In this document: positions 36,636-48,383 of the stretch, one piece after another | Layout of the letters: each line of letters opens with the position of its first letter | Numbering within the stretch: position 1 is the first letter of the stretch | Source of the DNA: Ciona intestinalis | Taxonomy: Eukaryota > Chordata > Ascidiacea > Phlebobranchia > Cionidae | DNA: 64,000 bases | Reading direction: 5' to 3' | NCBI RefSeq assembly: GCF_000224145.3 | Contig: NC_020167.2 | Coordinates: forward strand, 4,660,991 to 4,724,990 | Notes under the pieces: model-generated | Database searches by the model: none | What the model was told of the DNA's origin: nothing | The model's input: the letters and a program-made list of their open reading frames with translations, nothing else | Position numbers and translations under genes: made by a program

Positions 36636-36935
36636 GCGCCGTGGCGTAGTGGTTAGCGCGCCTGCCTGTAACCATTGTGGGCGTAAGTGTCTTTGGGCAA
36701 GACACTTAACGACAATTGCTCCAACCCAGCGGTCACTAATGGGTTGTCAAAATTATCAGCCATACAAAAAAAATAAATAAAAAATCCCCCAAAAAATAAT
36801 CACCCACAAAGTAACATACAAGGTAACTCGTAAGCTGGCACGAGGTGTATTAACACCCGTGTTTTAACGACTGTCGTTTTCCGGCCACGCGAGGATAAAG
36901 TAAGTTACATTCAGTGATCGCCCTTGCCGGCACTT
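36636..36935 (+). mobile_element. tRNA-derived SINE, best preserved copy
   Basis: The head reads GCGCCGTGGCGTAGTGGTTA then GCGCGCCTGCC, with a good pol III A box (TGGCGTAGTGG). The body has GGGCAAGACACTTAACG, ATAATCACCCACAAAGTAAC, TAAGCTGGCACGAGG and CGGCCACGCGAGGATAAAG, ending near TTACATTCA. Fragments of the same body occur about nine more times in the window. Confidence 0.75.
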
Positions 36936-37220
36936 TATTAGACTGTGAGAATTCTGTCGAATATGCCTGTAACAATGTTTTCGTATATGTTATTGAATGC
37001 CATAACCGTGCGGATATTATAAAGTATCCTTTCTTACCTCCTGTAAGTCCCATTTAACTGCTAAACATTTAACAAGGCGTTTTGATGCGGTACTACAATT
37101 TTATTGTAAATCAAATACCATTATATCTGGAATATATCATACCGTTATACCTTCTGAATATAAGAATATTTAAAATGGTTATGAATACAAATCTATGCTA
37201 ATCAGCCGTTTAAATTCTTC

Positions 37221-38893
37221 TTAATGGCCAGTTACATTTCTGCCTCGTGCAGTTTCGAGACAAATACCAGTGATACACCTTGCCCCATTAGACGCCAGAT
37301 ACAGCACCGTATCTGCCACTTCTTGTGGTTCCAAACATGTTTCACCAAGAGGGTGCAGGGCGTGAGCGTTCTCAATTATCTTTTTCGCACCTTCCGGTCC
37401 AACCATTCGCTCAAAAAAGTCAGTTTTTGTAACCCCCGGGCTAAAAGAGTTAAAAGGTTTCTAAACTTTGAACTTTGTTTAATTGCGCAATACCGTATAG
37501 TATATAGTACTGTGGAGGAAGACGGGACACTTTTAGTACAAATATCTAAATATTCTTACTATGTCTTAAACAATTAACAATGGTCTACGGGAGTTGTGAA
37601 GATACGGGAGTTGTGGTTTTTAAATTCTTTGAATGTTCTTTGTTTACTACCAAATAGGACGAGAAAAATGAATAAAAAGGTGTCCCATCTTCCCTCAACC
37701 CTATTATATTATACAAGGATTGTTTACTTACTTTACGCTGTTTACGCGAATTCCATACTTGGCCAGTGCTGAAAAATACGATGAAAGGAGTGAGACTGAA
37801 TAACACAACTTTTATTTATGTTTTAAATAAAAGAGCGAACATCAAATTATTTAAAACAACGAAAGAAATCAGGCAAGGAACGACAATCGTCAAAATACTC
37901 TACGGGTAAAAACTACTAATAGAAAAAAAAAAACAAAAAAGACGTATGATGAGTAAACCCAATTATATATAAAAAAACATCACCAACTAAACCGGTTTGT
38001 TAAACTTACATAAAGCTGAAGACTTAGTAAGATGATCTATCGCGCATTTACCCATGCTATGGTGCAAGACATAGGTACGACATACGGTGGTAACGAGGCT
38101 TGATGTATTGACAATACAACCTGCAAATATAGTAGGTAAACAAAAAGTCGTCTTATTCTACAAATTAACTTCATTTTACCTTTGGTCTTCTTTAAATGAG
38201 GCACACATTGCTGTGTAAGGTAAAAAGGTGCTTTAACATTCACAGCGAACAGCTTATCGAAATCTTCAACTTTGGCCTTTGAAGATACATTGATTTGAAT
38301 ATACTTTCTAATTTTAACAATCAAGTAAATTTGTAATTTACACTTACAGTTTCTATATCTCCAGTGATTCCGTATCCAGCATTATTGATAAGTACGTCAA
38401 TTTGGCCAAGTTTTGAAACTGTCTCTTCAACAATGCGATCCACATTTTCCACTTTAACCAGATCGGCACAAATTGTAATGACCTGAAACTCCGAAGCCTT
38501 TTATAAGTATAGCCCAACGTGTATAGCCTATATACCTAATTTAACAACATCAAAACACAATACACGGCGAAATCAGTTTCAATCTTAAACTTAAGATTTA
38601 TTCAGAGTAAATTCACGTACGTTATATATAACAATGTGTTTATACCTTAGGTGCTCCTTCTTCTTCGCATTTCTTCGCAACCTTTGATAATTTTTCTTGG
38701 TCTCTACCACAGAGAGTTAAAAAAGCTCCCTTTTTCGCAAAGTTGCAAGCAATCTTTTCACCCATTCCACCAGAGGCACCTAAACGTTAATAGAATAAAT
38801 TATTGCAAATTGTGACATCGATTAATTGATCAACATTATTATCTTAAATTACTTACCTGTTACCAAAACGACTTTATTTTTGAATTCATCCAT
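37221..38893 (-). CDS. Short-chain dehydrogenase/reductase with replaced catalytic Tyr
   Basis: Classical SDR, Rossmann NAD(P)-binding family. Seven exons: 38857-38893, 38646-38779, 38348-38482, 38180-38276, 38010-38120, 37732-37768, 37221-37440; 257 codons, phases consistent. Start is MDEFKNKVVLVTGAS. Motifs: TGASGGMG cofactor loop, CGRD after strand 2, DLV, LINNAGYG (NNAG), VNVKAPF, NTSS (catalytic Ser), GIRVNSVNPGVTKTDF and a final strand ITGICLETARGRNV. The YxxxK motif is missing its Tyr: the residue four before the active-site Lys in HHSMGKCAIDH is His (codon CAT); the nearest Tyr is nine before the Lys. That predicts loss or change of the usual proton-transfer chemistry. A TTTATT (reverse AATAAA) lies at 37100-37105. 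Substrate unknown; general likeness is to FabG/carbonyl-reductase-like metazoan SDRs. Confidence 0.88.
37501..37711 (-). mobile_element. MITE, GGGTGGGGGAAGATGGGAC family
   Basis: TATAGTACTGTGGAGGAAGA to GTCCCATCTTCCCTCAACCC, in the last intron of the SDR gene. A short internal duplication (GAGTTGTGAAGATACGGGAG) is visible. Confidence 0.85.
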
Positions 38894-41887
38894 CAGAATG
38901 TTGTATAATTCTATCACCACTGTCTATGCTCTTTCACTGTTAACGTATATAGTGCTATGGTTGTACTGGCGTCTTTATTTAACCTGTGCGTACTATTTTA
39001 ACTAAGGGTTTGCTTTAAAATTTACCTGAAATATGTACAAAACAAAATGTGCGGCTTGCAATTTTCGAAAAAAATTAAACAATCAAACGATTGTTTTCGG
39101 AAACGACAGTCAGCTCATGGTACGAATTTTCCTAGAAAATGCTCCCTTAAAAAATACAAAGTTCTTTCTGAAAAAATACGTAAGTTCTCCCTAAAAAAAC
39201 AACATGACTTGTCATGTAGGTCGTAGACTATGTTGTCAACACGAAGCATCACACCACCACTGAAATTACCCACGTCAAATTCCCAGTAAGCACACTTTCT
39301 TGCAGTAAAAAAATACGAACGTTTTTGCTTTACTGTATCACACTCACATTGTTTAATGGGTAACGCTAAAACTTGGCGGGGATTTTTTTTCTTACACATA
39401 TAGGAAGTTCGCTAGTTTCATCAAAAAACCTTTTTGTAACATTACAGAGCTCTGTCTGTAACTTTAGCAAACTTCGTACACGCTGCGTATCGGTGCATAT
39501 TTTGTTAATGTTTCAACCGGGGCCCGCATAAAGGACATTAGCATAGTTGGTTAGCGCGCCTGCCTCGAACCCAGAGGTAATGGATTCAAAAAAATTCACA
39601 GAAAAATAATCACCCACTAAGTAACATACTTGGTAGATCGTAAGCTGGCGCGAGGTGTATTAACATCATCCGTGTTATAACGACTAACGTTTCCCGATCA
39701 CGCGAGGATAAATTACGTTCATTCATTGATCAAATTTCTACACTATACTCCGCACACTGGGTGGGCGCCTTTTGACGTTTCCAAGAATATATCAACGTGT
39801 ATTAGCCGCAATACTCACAGCTTAAAGAATTAATTATAGATTACCTCTTGGTTGGAGGGAGGCGCGGAACCACTGTACCATGATGCCGGATATTCATTCC
39901 TAAAACACAAAGATTCGGTTTTGAAGACGTATAGTTACTTTAGTCTGTTCATACTGTTGGCCAAATTTATTCTGTAAACTTTTATAACGTTTTCCTTGCT
40001 GAAAGAAATATTCATAATTTGCAAATACTTCAATAACAGTATATGTCATTAATAACTTAACAGTACATGCCATTAACAACTATATATACAGTTGGCTGCT
40101 TTTATATACGTTGCCCATGCTTTTATATACGTTGGTTCCTGCTACATTGGAGTTAAACTAGCGCAAAAGAACCCGTTTTCCACACAGCGCAATCAACGTA
40201 AAGCGGGGAGGGGACTGAAATCAGCACAAAATGTCGAAGCTCCGTGCGCATGTGAAATATTTGCTAATTAATTTTCAGTGTTACCATAACATATGCCGTT
40301 GCTTTGAATCTATCTTCTTTAAATCTGTTTTTAGGTCGCCGGTTTTTCTTTTGGAAGCCATATATCGTTGCTCCAAAGATCCCAGCGGAAGCATTAAATT
40401 GTTTTTATCTTACAAATAATTGGAAACGCGCAATGACTGATAATACTGAAATTGAAAACCATTTTGGAAGCGGGAACACTTTGTAGCCTATCCACTATAC
40501 TGTTCTACCATTTTGAAAACAACGGTTGCAGGTTAATAACTTAGTTTCCTATATAGTTGATTACCAAAACGTATAGTTTGATTATTACTTAGTTCTTATA
40601 TAAGACTCCCGAGCTGTACATGTCAAGTCCAACATGTTATGTCCTATATATAGTTTGTATTAAAGCTAAAAGGTCCTAAATATTTCAAGTGCGATTTAAT
40701 GATAAGAATACATCGATCCCTCACTTTAAACTAATGTGAGTGTAAAGTAAAGAAAGCAGTAATGAGATGATTTGTTGCTGTTCAACATGTGTTGTACTTT
40801 TAACCTATGTGATAGCGCTGCGTTTCACGCGTTTGTTTTAAGCTTGCACTCACTATATTTTCTACATGCGTATTAGCAACGTGCAAACACTTTTCTCAAT
40901 ATGAAATGAGCGGTAATGCAAAATGCAGCCGCAAGGCACTTAGGGCTATACGAAACTTTGCGGTATATAGACATGCTTCCCAGGAGTGTTTCAATGATTT
41001 GCGATGCCACGCAGAGACTGCTAGTTATAAGCTATTTCGCAATTGCTGTATAGTTTATGCAACAGTTGTAGGCTACCTTTCGTATATATGTGGAATGGCA
41101 AAATGAACAGTTTGTGTATTTCGTAATATGGGATCTAAAACCATAGCTTTGTATTTTGCTGCACTTATACGCAGTAATTATGCACTTCGGCTCGCATATT
41201 GGCGTGTGGTTTCATTTCCTGCGTTGTGGTAGTATGAGGCAAAGTTAACTGTAACACGAGAGCTTGATTCGCGCGGATAAGGAACAACCTCTACAGTCTG
41301 CTGCAACGTATGGGTCGAGGCTCACAGTACATATAGATCATTTTAGGCGATTTGTTCTGTTCGCTAATGCTGTACATCTACAGCATGGTGGTTGCGCATG
41401 AAAGTACGGTACGACATCGGGACACAAGTAGCTACATTCCAAACTATAATACGTACCCAGCTATAAATTCCCCTTCGCTTTTGTATCTTGCAGTTCTTGC
41501 GTACTAGAGACATATGGTTGCTACTGCTAGGAAAGAGTAATAAACGTAGAAAAGAGTTATGAAAGGGAATTGTTGAATCTTGTTTTTTTAAGTGATATTT
41601 TTGATTCAGATGTAATTGTTATAGTCTACTGTATAGCATTAAACCAATAGCAATTCCTCTGCAATTATAGTACTAGTGAACTAAGCTAGTTACAGAATTG
41701 AAACATTTTATCATTTTCAAAGTTACTGGCAAAATCTGCTAAAGAAACGTGTTTCGAAGATGACTTGCAGCAATTGACTTTGAATTGATGTGTGTTGTAA
41801 TAGCGTACGTTACATCTTTAATCAATTTTTCAATTGAACAAGGTTAAATACTTGCCAGCAGGCTAGGTGATTTGCTTAATTCTAAAA
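38894..41887. other. Spacer between divergent SDR and SLC5 genes
   Basis: About 3 kb that should contain both promoters. Holds a SINE copy (39530-39745). On the minus strand 39843-39900 has an acceptor-like TTTTAG and donor CAAGAG/GTAATC around an open stretch (YPASWYSGSAPPSNQE), which could be a leader exon, but nothing links it to a gene. Other ORFs look random. Confidence 0.4.
39530..39745 (+). mobile_element. tRNA-derived SINE copy
   Basis: Head TTAGCATAGTTGGTTAGCGC then GCCTGCCT, and a B-box-like TGGATTCAA. The body has ATAATCACCCACTAAGTAAC, GTAAGCTGGCGCGAGG and ATCACGCGAGGATAAAT, ending ATTCATTG. The middle GGGCAAG block of the 36.6 kb copy is missing. Confidence 0.7.
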
Positions 41888-44811
41888 ATGAGTACCACAA
41901 CCCAAAACAGTGGAATGTCGAACCTGGAGGATCAAAGGAGTTTCAGCGCAGGCGATTATGTCGTATTTGGTTGTTTGTTTTTTGTGTCAGCTCTTATCGG
42001 GCTTTTCTTCGCTTACAGAGACAGAAAGAAAAAGTCTGCGGAAAACTACCTTTTGGCCGGCAGGTTATACAACTTATATATACAAATGATACAATTTATA
42101 TATAGAAGGGTGGGGGAGACGGAAATCTCTAGCACATTATATTTATAATTCTTGGAATGTTCTATGTTTACTACCAAATGGTACAAGAAAATAAAATGAA
42201 AAATGTCCTATCTTGCCCACCGTACTATATCACTTAATAAATGATGACGGCAATTTTTTTAGCATGGTTGTTATTTTTCTATCTTTTATTTCGTCTACAT
42301 TCACAACCACATGAACGCAACATTTCCCTCCACATTCGTGCACAGAGCCTTTTCACGTACTTGAATTCATTCGTTATCGTTTAAACTAAGTATGTAGCAT
42401 ATTTTCCATTACCGCAACAACAGCATTTACTGTTAACAGAACTATGAGCGGTTGGCCGGTTGCCTTGAGCCTTACCGCAAGTTTTATGTCAGCGATAACC
42501 GTACTGGGAACTCCAGCTGAAGTTTACATCTACGGAACAATGTTCTGGTGGTTCTTTATAGCTTACACAATAGTAGCAATCGTCACGGCCACCATATTTG
42601 TACCAGTGTTTTACAAGCTTGGCATCTCTAGTACATACGAGGTATGTATATGTGGACGGGGGAAGACGGGACACATTTGTCACATAATATCAAAATATCC
42701 CGATCGCGTTTTAAACAATTAACAACGGTGTAGAGGAGTCGTGAGGTTGAGGTTTTATAATTTTTTTAATGTTCTTTGTTACTACCAAATCGGAAGAGAA
42801 AACATGCAGAATGAAAATGTCTCCCATCTTTTTCCACTCTACTATATTACTTTAATACGAAACGTAGTTTTGCATGACGTTTTTTAAATGGTCGCATTTT
42901 TATATTATTTTGAATTATTTTTTAGTATCTTGAAATGCGTTTCGATCGATCGGTCCGGATAGCTGGAACATGCGCTTTCATCATACAGACTGTCTTATAC
43001 ATGGGGATGGTGATGTATATGCCAGCATTAGCTTTAAATAAAGGTAAACTGAAAAAAATACGCTAATTTTACGTAAAGTGTGTGGTACGGGACAAACATA
43101 AAACGGAAGAAAAACTAGAAACAATACAGAAGAGGTCACAGCAAACTGTAACCATGTACAACGATAGAACAAACAATACGTGACACTATAAATCTTCGAA
43201 CAAAAAATGCATTTTGTTGGAGAAAACCTTGCAATATAGAACTATATATAGTTGAGAAAAAATTCTTTAACGCTTTTCAGTAACCGGTCTGAGTTTAATT
43301 GTGTCTATCGTTGTCACATCACTGGTTTGTATCTTCTATACCTGCATTGGGGGAATGAAAGCTGTGGTTTGGAACGACGTTGTACAGGTATTTAAATAGG
43401 GTTAATTTTATAGTGACAAAAATGTGATTGAACTTGTGCTACGGCCAAATTTTGATGCGTAATGAAACAAAAATGCATTATATCTCTAAGTCTAAAACTC
43501 TAAAAAGTCTAAAAAATGAATGAATAAAACTTGCTTTATCCCCGCGTGGCCGGAAAATGACAGTCGTTACAATACGGCTGTTTAAGCACCTTCATGCGCA
43601 TTGTAAACATAAATAACGTATAAGTTGTGAATAAAACGCATTTTTTTCTCAGTTGGCTTAAAATAACGTTATTATTGCTATAAGGAATGTTTTTAACTTT
43701 CGTTCAGTACTAACGTTGTTTCTATTTATCCTCTTGTATTTAAGTGCTTTGTGATGTGGGTCGGATTCGTTGCAATTATCATAAAGGGCTCTTCGGACGC
43801 TGGAGGAATTTCTAAAGTCATCAGTATTGCGAATGAAAATGGAAGAATCGACTTTTGGAGGTATATATTTGTTGGGTGACTGTGGTAACGCACTATAACT
43901 CTTTTGGCTTATGACATGTTTTTGTTTCATTTTCTCGTTTAATTTGGTATAGTAAACTAAGAAAACGGGATTCTAGAAAAGCGTTGTTAATTGTTCAAAA
44001 CACGATCGGGAAATATGAGATTTGGGTGCTAGGAGCATCCTATATTGCCCCATATAGTATTATTAGTTGTTACATATTGTAAAACCACATCTCGTTCTCC
44101 AGGTTCGACCTCGATCCCCGTATACGTCACTCATTCTGGTCAATTATAATTGGTGGTAGTTTGATGTGGTTGTCGGTATATGCGATCAACCAATCAATGG
44201 TGCAACGTTATTTAAGCTGTCGAAGTCTCGCCCAAGCTAAGCTGTACGCTCATAATAGGAGTCCTCTTACTTTTAGGGCCTGGTACATTTGGGTCATATA
44301 TCCGGATTTGGCAAACAAAAATGAGACCTCCCATTTAATAAATTTGCACAACTCTAGCTGAAACTCTTTTAAAAGTTGTTGTTGTCAAAAGTTTTCACGC
44401 CTACCGTGCCACTTCCCTATAGAAATGAAATTGAAAATGGTTTAAATTTTAGAGGCAAAAACACATTGGTGTTTTTATTTGCGACAGCTATAGGATACTG
44501 TTTAAAATACATATAAAGCAAAACTGTTTAGGTTTAAAATTATAACAAGACTTGATATTATGATTTGTTTTGCTATTTTTTGGTTACGTTCATTTCAAAC
44601 AACTGTAAATATTGATTCTGTATACTTTTTTTACACTTTAGGTCGCTGTACCTTAACGATATTGGTTTGTTTCTCGTTATCAGCTTGGCGTCGCTGACTG
44701 GTTTGATAATGTTTGCAGTTTACAACAAATGTGATCCCTTGACATCTGGTAAAGTAGAAAAATCTGACCAGGTATTTTCAAATGTGAACTATATTAGAAA
44801 CTTTATTATAA

Positions 44812-44862
<51 letters not shown>

Positions 44863-47397
44863 TATGGTAATAAAAAGAAGAAAAGTATTATAAGTATAGT
44901 ACTACGGGGAAAGAAGGGACAGTTTTGCATTCTATTTTCTCGTCTCATTTTGTAGTAAACAAAGGACATTTAAAGAGTTATAAAACCGTATTCTCACAAC
45001 TCCCATAGACCGTTATTAATTGTTTAAAACACGAACAGGATAATTGGATATTAAGTGCTAAAGGTGTCCCATCTTACCCCATAGTACTATATAATAAAAA
45101 ATATGTAAGAATAGCAACTGATCTATTTTTTTGAATTAGTTGATTCCATACTTGGTGATGGATATTCTCCATTCTCTGCCGGGAATCCCAGGAATATTTG
45201 TAGCAGCAGCTTACAGTGGGACTTTGAGGTATATGTGTATATGAAAGTAGGAATGAATGTTTAATTTAAATACCTTGGCATGGCGAGGCAACGACAGTCG
45301 CTACAAATAAGGATTTTTTATTTCACACACTTTTGTGTCTGCTTATGAGTTACCGCAGATGTAACTTTGTGTGCGTATCATATGCACGCTGCAGTATACC
45401 CATACAAAAATGGATTCTTTTATACACTATAAGCATGTGTAATACCCTTAAGCACCTTTATTTTGTATTCGGCAATTTTCATTTTTTTGTTACGTATTTA
45501 CATTCATGTGTATCAACACATCAACGTTATTTTACAGCACCGTGTCAACAGGAATCAACGCATTGGCTTGCTCAACATATGAGGATTTAATCAAACCAGC
45601 GAAGCCTGACATATCCGACAGCAAGGCCGTACTTATCTCTAAGATATTAGGTAAGATTTACATGTAATACTAAAATATACCGTTTTATTATGGCTCCATG
45701 ACTGAGCTGGTTTGCGTACATGTATTCAACTGAATATTCGGGTTCAAGGCTTGTCGCTGCTACCTAACTGTGCGTATGTGTCCTCGGGCAAAATACTTAA
45801 GGGCAATTGCTCCAACCAGTGGTCTAATGGTTGTTTAAATTTTAGCAATAGAAAAAAACAATCCCGCATGTTACAAACGTATAGTATTAATAGTAACTTG
45901 TAAACGGACACGATTTGTTTGAAACAGAACATCCATGCTACGACTGTCGTTCTCTAAGCGAGGTTACAGAAAGTTACATTTCAATTTGAAGTTTTAACTA
46001 TTTCTGTTTATTGCAGTTATTATTTACGGGTTACTTGGATTGGGCGTTGCGTTTCTATCTTCCCTGCTTGATAAAGTACTAACGATGGCTTTGAAAATGT
46101 TCGGTATCATTGGAGGACCGCTTTTAGGAATTTTCTGTCTTGGTATTTTTACCCCAGTGGCAAATTCAAAGGTAAGAACTTCTGTATAAGCCATGTTATA
46201 AACCAGTCATCACAATCAGAAAATATAGAATATATGTGCAGACAGTATCCCATCTTACCCCAATGTGTCGTAATATTTGTTTTTAATAGTAATATAGGTC
46301 ATCTAGAATATTTTTTATCAATTAATCGGTCGTGACATATTTAAATACATGTTGCTTCTTGTGTGAAACGTTAATATATCGTGGCTGTACGTCAACTGTT
46401 ACCAAATTCTGTTGCAAAGGAGGCGCCGTAAACATTTATATATACTTGCAGGGCGCTTTAGCCGGTTTAATCGGAGGACTAGCAGCTGGACTATGGCTTG
46501 CAGTCGGTTCGTACATGTATCCACCTACGGTCGAGTTTACCAGAGCATTGCCGTTACCGACTGTTGGTTGCATTGGTTTAAATGTAAGAAAACGTACAAC
46601 GTTAAACAGAAAACTTTTATTTTTATAAGTTTATAATTTATAACTTATCTCTCGTACGTATTTTACATGCTCGCCCTGGCACAGCGTATTTTAGCTTTTA
46701 TATAGCTTGTACAGCTTATTAGCATTTAGCCTGCTCCTAGGTTACCAGTTCCTCGACGATGGTTCCAGAATACACAGGGTTAGCGAATACATTGTATGCT
46801 CTGTCATATTGCCACTACAGCACTTTCCTGGTTTTGTTCACATGGACTTTAGGAGTGATCGTCAGTTTACTTACAGGTAAAAAAGCTTTTCCTTTTGCAA
46901 ATTTAGATGAGCATACAGAATTGTAGGGTACGATAGATACCGAAAGCACATAATATCCCGTAAGTCGTGTTTTAAACAACTAACAACACTGTTTAGAAGT
47001 CGTAAGAATACAGGTATACTATTTTATAAACATTCTTCATTTACCACCAAGTTAGACGATAAAAGAGAAGAAAGAAAGTAAAAAACTACTTGCCCCTACA
47101 ATATACAACGTCGTAAATACTAAACTAATTAGGTTTAACCACTGTCTATTATTAAAATAGACTTGGCCTCGACTGAACCTATTAATTAAAGACAGTTACT
47201 AATCCATAGGGGGTTTAAAATCCAGACATGACGTGGACCCGAGACTGCTGGCTTTTGGCGGCGACGTATGTTGTTGCTTAGCAACCGGTAGCTGTGTATG
47301 CAAGAGAGAGACTCTCTATATTGATGACGAAGAAGAAGAAGGCAACGCAATGATAGAACTGAATGAAAAATCAGGGCAGGGTTCTATCAAAACATAA
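41888..47397 (+). CDS. SLC5A8: Sodium-coupled monocarboxylate transporter (SLC5A8/SLC5A12 group)
   Basis: Plasma-membrane Na+-solute symporter of the SSF fold; relatives carry lactate, short-chain fatty acids or nicotinate. Thirteen exons: 41888-42063, 42440-42641, 42926-43043, 43281-43387, 43745-43860, 44103-44243, 44642-44771, 45140-45228, 45538-45650, 46017-46171, 46452-46583, 46741-46876, 47210-47397; 600 aa against about 610 in human SLC5A8. The hydrophobic segments follow the family: [127 protein letters not shown] and [14 protein letters not shown] before an acidic tail. I chose ATG 41888 because residues before it read as leader; an in-frame ATG at 41867 is possible. Poly(A) signal at 47430-47435. 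It could be orthologous to A8, A12 or their common ancestor. Confidence 0.92.
42099..42230 (-). mobile_element. MITE, GGGTGGGGGAAGATGGGAC family, internally deleted
   Basis: TATAGAAGGGTGGGGGAGAC to CTATCTTGCCCACCGTACTA; only about 130 bases, lacking the central TTTAAAACACG part. In SLC5 intron 1. Confidence 0.8.
42649..42847 (-). mobile_element. MITE, GGGTGGGGGAAGATGGGAC family
   Basis: GTGGACGGGGGAAGACGGGA to CCCATCTTTTTCCACTCTAC, starting eight bases after the exon 2 donor, so it reaches almost to the splice site. Confidence 0.85.
43505..43592 (-). mobile_element. Tail fragment of tRNA-derived SINE family
   Basis: ATGAATGAATAAAACTTGCT, then TCCCCGCGTGGCCGGAAAAT and CAGTCGTTACAA, the reverse of the SINE 3' end. 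In an SLC5 intron. Confidence 0.6.
43929..44070 (+). mobile_element. MITE, GGGTGGGGGAAGATGGGAC family, 3' part
   Basis: TTGTTAATTGTTCAAAACAC, GATCGGGAAATATGAGAT and GGAGCATCCTATATTGCCCC match the right part of the family. The left terminal repeat is missing. Confidence 0.65.
44808..44862 (+). repeat. (TA)n microsatellite
   Basis: About 45 bases of uninterrupted TA after AAATATAAATA, in an SLC5 intron. ORFs rich in Ile-Tyr on both strands here are an artefact of it. Confidence 0.95.
44895..45093 (+). mobile_element. MITE, GGGTGGGGGAAGATGGGAC family
   Basis: TATAGTACTACGGGGAAAGA to CCCATCTTACCCCATAGTAC with consensus inside; SLC5 intron 7. Confidence 0.9.
45248..45388 (-). mobile_element. Tail fragment of tRNA-derived SINE family
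   Basis: CATGGCGAGGCAACGACAGT, TGTCTGCTTATGAGTTACC and TAACTTTGTGTGCG match the reversed SINE body. SLC5 intron. Confidence 0.55.
45690..45985 (+). mobile_element. tRNA-derived SINE copy, diverged, near full length
   Basis: Head CATGACTGAGCTGGTTTGCG with B-box-like GGGTTCAAGGC, then TCGGGCAAAATACTTAAGGG, CAATTGCTCCAACCAGTGGT and an end CTAAGCGAGGTTACAGAAAG. SLC5 intron. Confidence 0.6.
46920..47105 (-). mobile_element. MITE, GGGTGGGGGAAGATGGGAC family, worn copy
   Basis: GTAGGGTACGATAGATACCG, CGTGTTTTAAACAACTAACA and TTTACCACCAAGTTAGACGA mark the family. In the last SLC5 intron. Confidence 0.65.
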
Positions 47398-48383
47398 GTT
47401 GAGCCATTATTTATGTTAAACGAGGTGTAAATAAATTACAAAATAATTAAAATCTTGAAAAATTAACACTTTTTTTATGGTCAAAGCCCTATAAATATAA
47501 GGTTGTTATGCGCAGTCATATAAACGGTCATGTTACGGCTTTGGGGATACGTACTGATTTTAAATAACACTTTTTTATGCTGCAACAAATAGGTGATTTT
47601 GGTTATATTCGTTTAATTCACTGTTTCGTATAAACAAGTACTCAGATTACATGGTTTCAAAAGTGCAGTGTGCCAATAACGATGTTCGTTAATTGTAAAT
47701 AAAATTGATTTGTACTCCAAGTGACTACGCGTCATTGAGTCGCGTTTAATTACAGGAGGTACTTATAAACTTACAAGTAGCTGAATAACTCGATTATCAT
47801 GTTCCGCAGTCAGATTTAAATGTGGAAAGCATAAATAGAAAGCTGTTTGGTTGTCTTTTACACTTAAAGCGGCTGCATGTGTTAAATCTAACGTTAGTAT
47901 TGCTGGAACACAATTGCAGAAGTTGTGACCTTGGTAATGGGAACAGGATGGTCAAGAAAAAGTAGAAGAAAGGAAAATCCAAACCGTAGCACATTACAAA
48001 GAAACGATGGTAAATTACGATTGTGTATCCCGGATAACTGATTTAATTTAAATTTTACAACTTGCATGCTCAATTATGTTAATAAACAACAAACTTTTTC
48101 CACATTATTTATAGCAATGCAATTTATTGTTTTACAAAAGATAGAAAGAGTTGTTCGACGCCTGATAGCGTGGATCGGTACGCTGATGACGAAGGGTGTG
48201 ACGTAGGCGTGACGTCACGTTTCTGGATGGTGTCTCCAGAATGGACAGGCAGCTCGTGCGGATACCCTGCTCTTGCTTCTTCGACTTTGTCGCTGCCGTC
48301 AACAGATATATATGACGTAATGATATAGAATAAGCATTCGACTACAAATTTGTTAAATTTTAAAATTTGGTCCATTTTTTTAG
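47398..48383. other. Spacer, possible unresolved first exon of the next gene
   Basis: The upstream coding exon of the basic-protein gene must lie here or further left and end in phase 0, but I could not place it. ATG 47937 opens a short basic stretch ending at a good donor (GATG/GTAAAT), yet its phase would bring a stop in the next exon. Confidence 0.35.
48124..48292 (-). CDS. Possible terminal exon of an unidentified minus-strand gene
   Basis: An open minus frame after an acceptor-like GACGGCAG reads DKVEEARAGYPHELPV and TSHPSSSAYRSTL and ends FVKQ-stop, with AATAAA overlapping the stop codon (48123-48128). No partner exons were found, and it would lie antisense to the start of the basic-protein gene. 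May be chance. Confidence 0.2.

Noticed and set aside
36640-36700. A tRNA gene suggested by the A box and tRNA-like head
   Set aside because: No complete cloverleaf; it is joined to the repeated SINE body and recurs elsewhere in decayed form.
39115-39399. 94-codon minus ORF with FRENLRIFSERTLYFLREH-like repeats
   Set aside because: The apparent protein repeat comes from short A/T-rich DNA repeats; no start context or neighbours.
44667-44969. Ile/Tyr-rich ORFs on both strands
   Set aside because: Produced by reading through a (TA)n microsatellite.
47937-48009. First exon of the basic-protein gene (MGTGWSRKSRRKENPN...)
   Set aside because: Good ATG and donor, but phase 1 leads to a stop in the next exon; cannot be joined.
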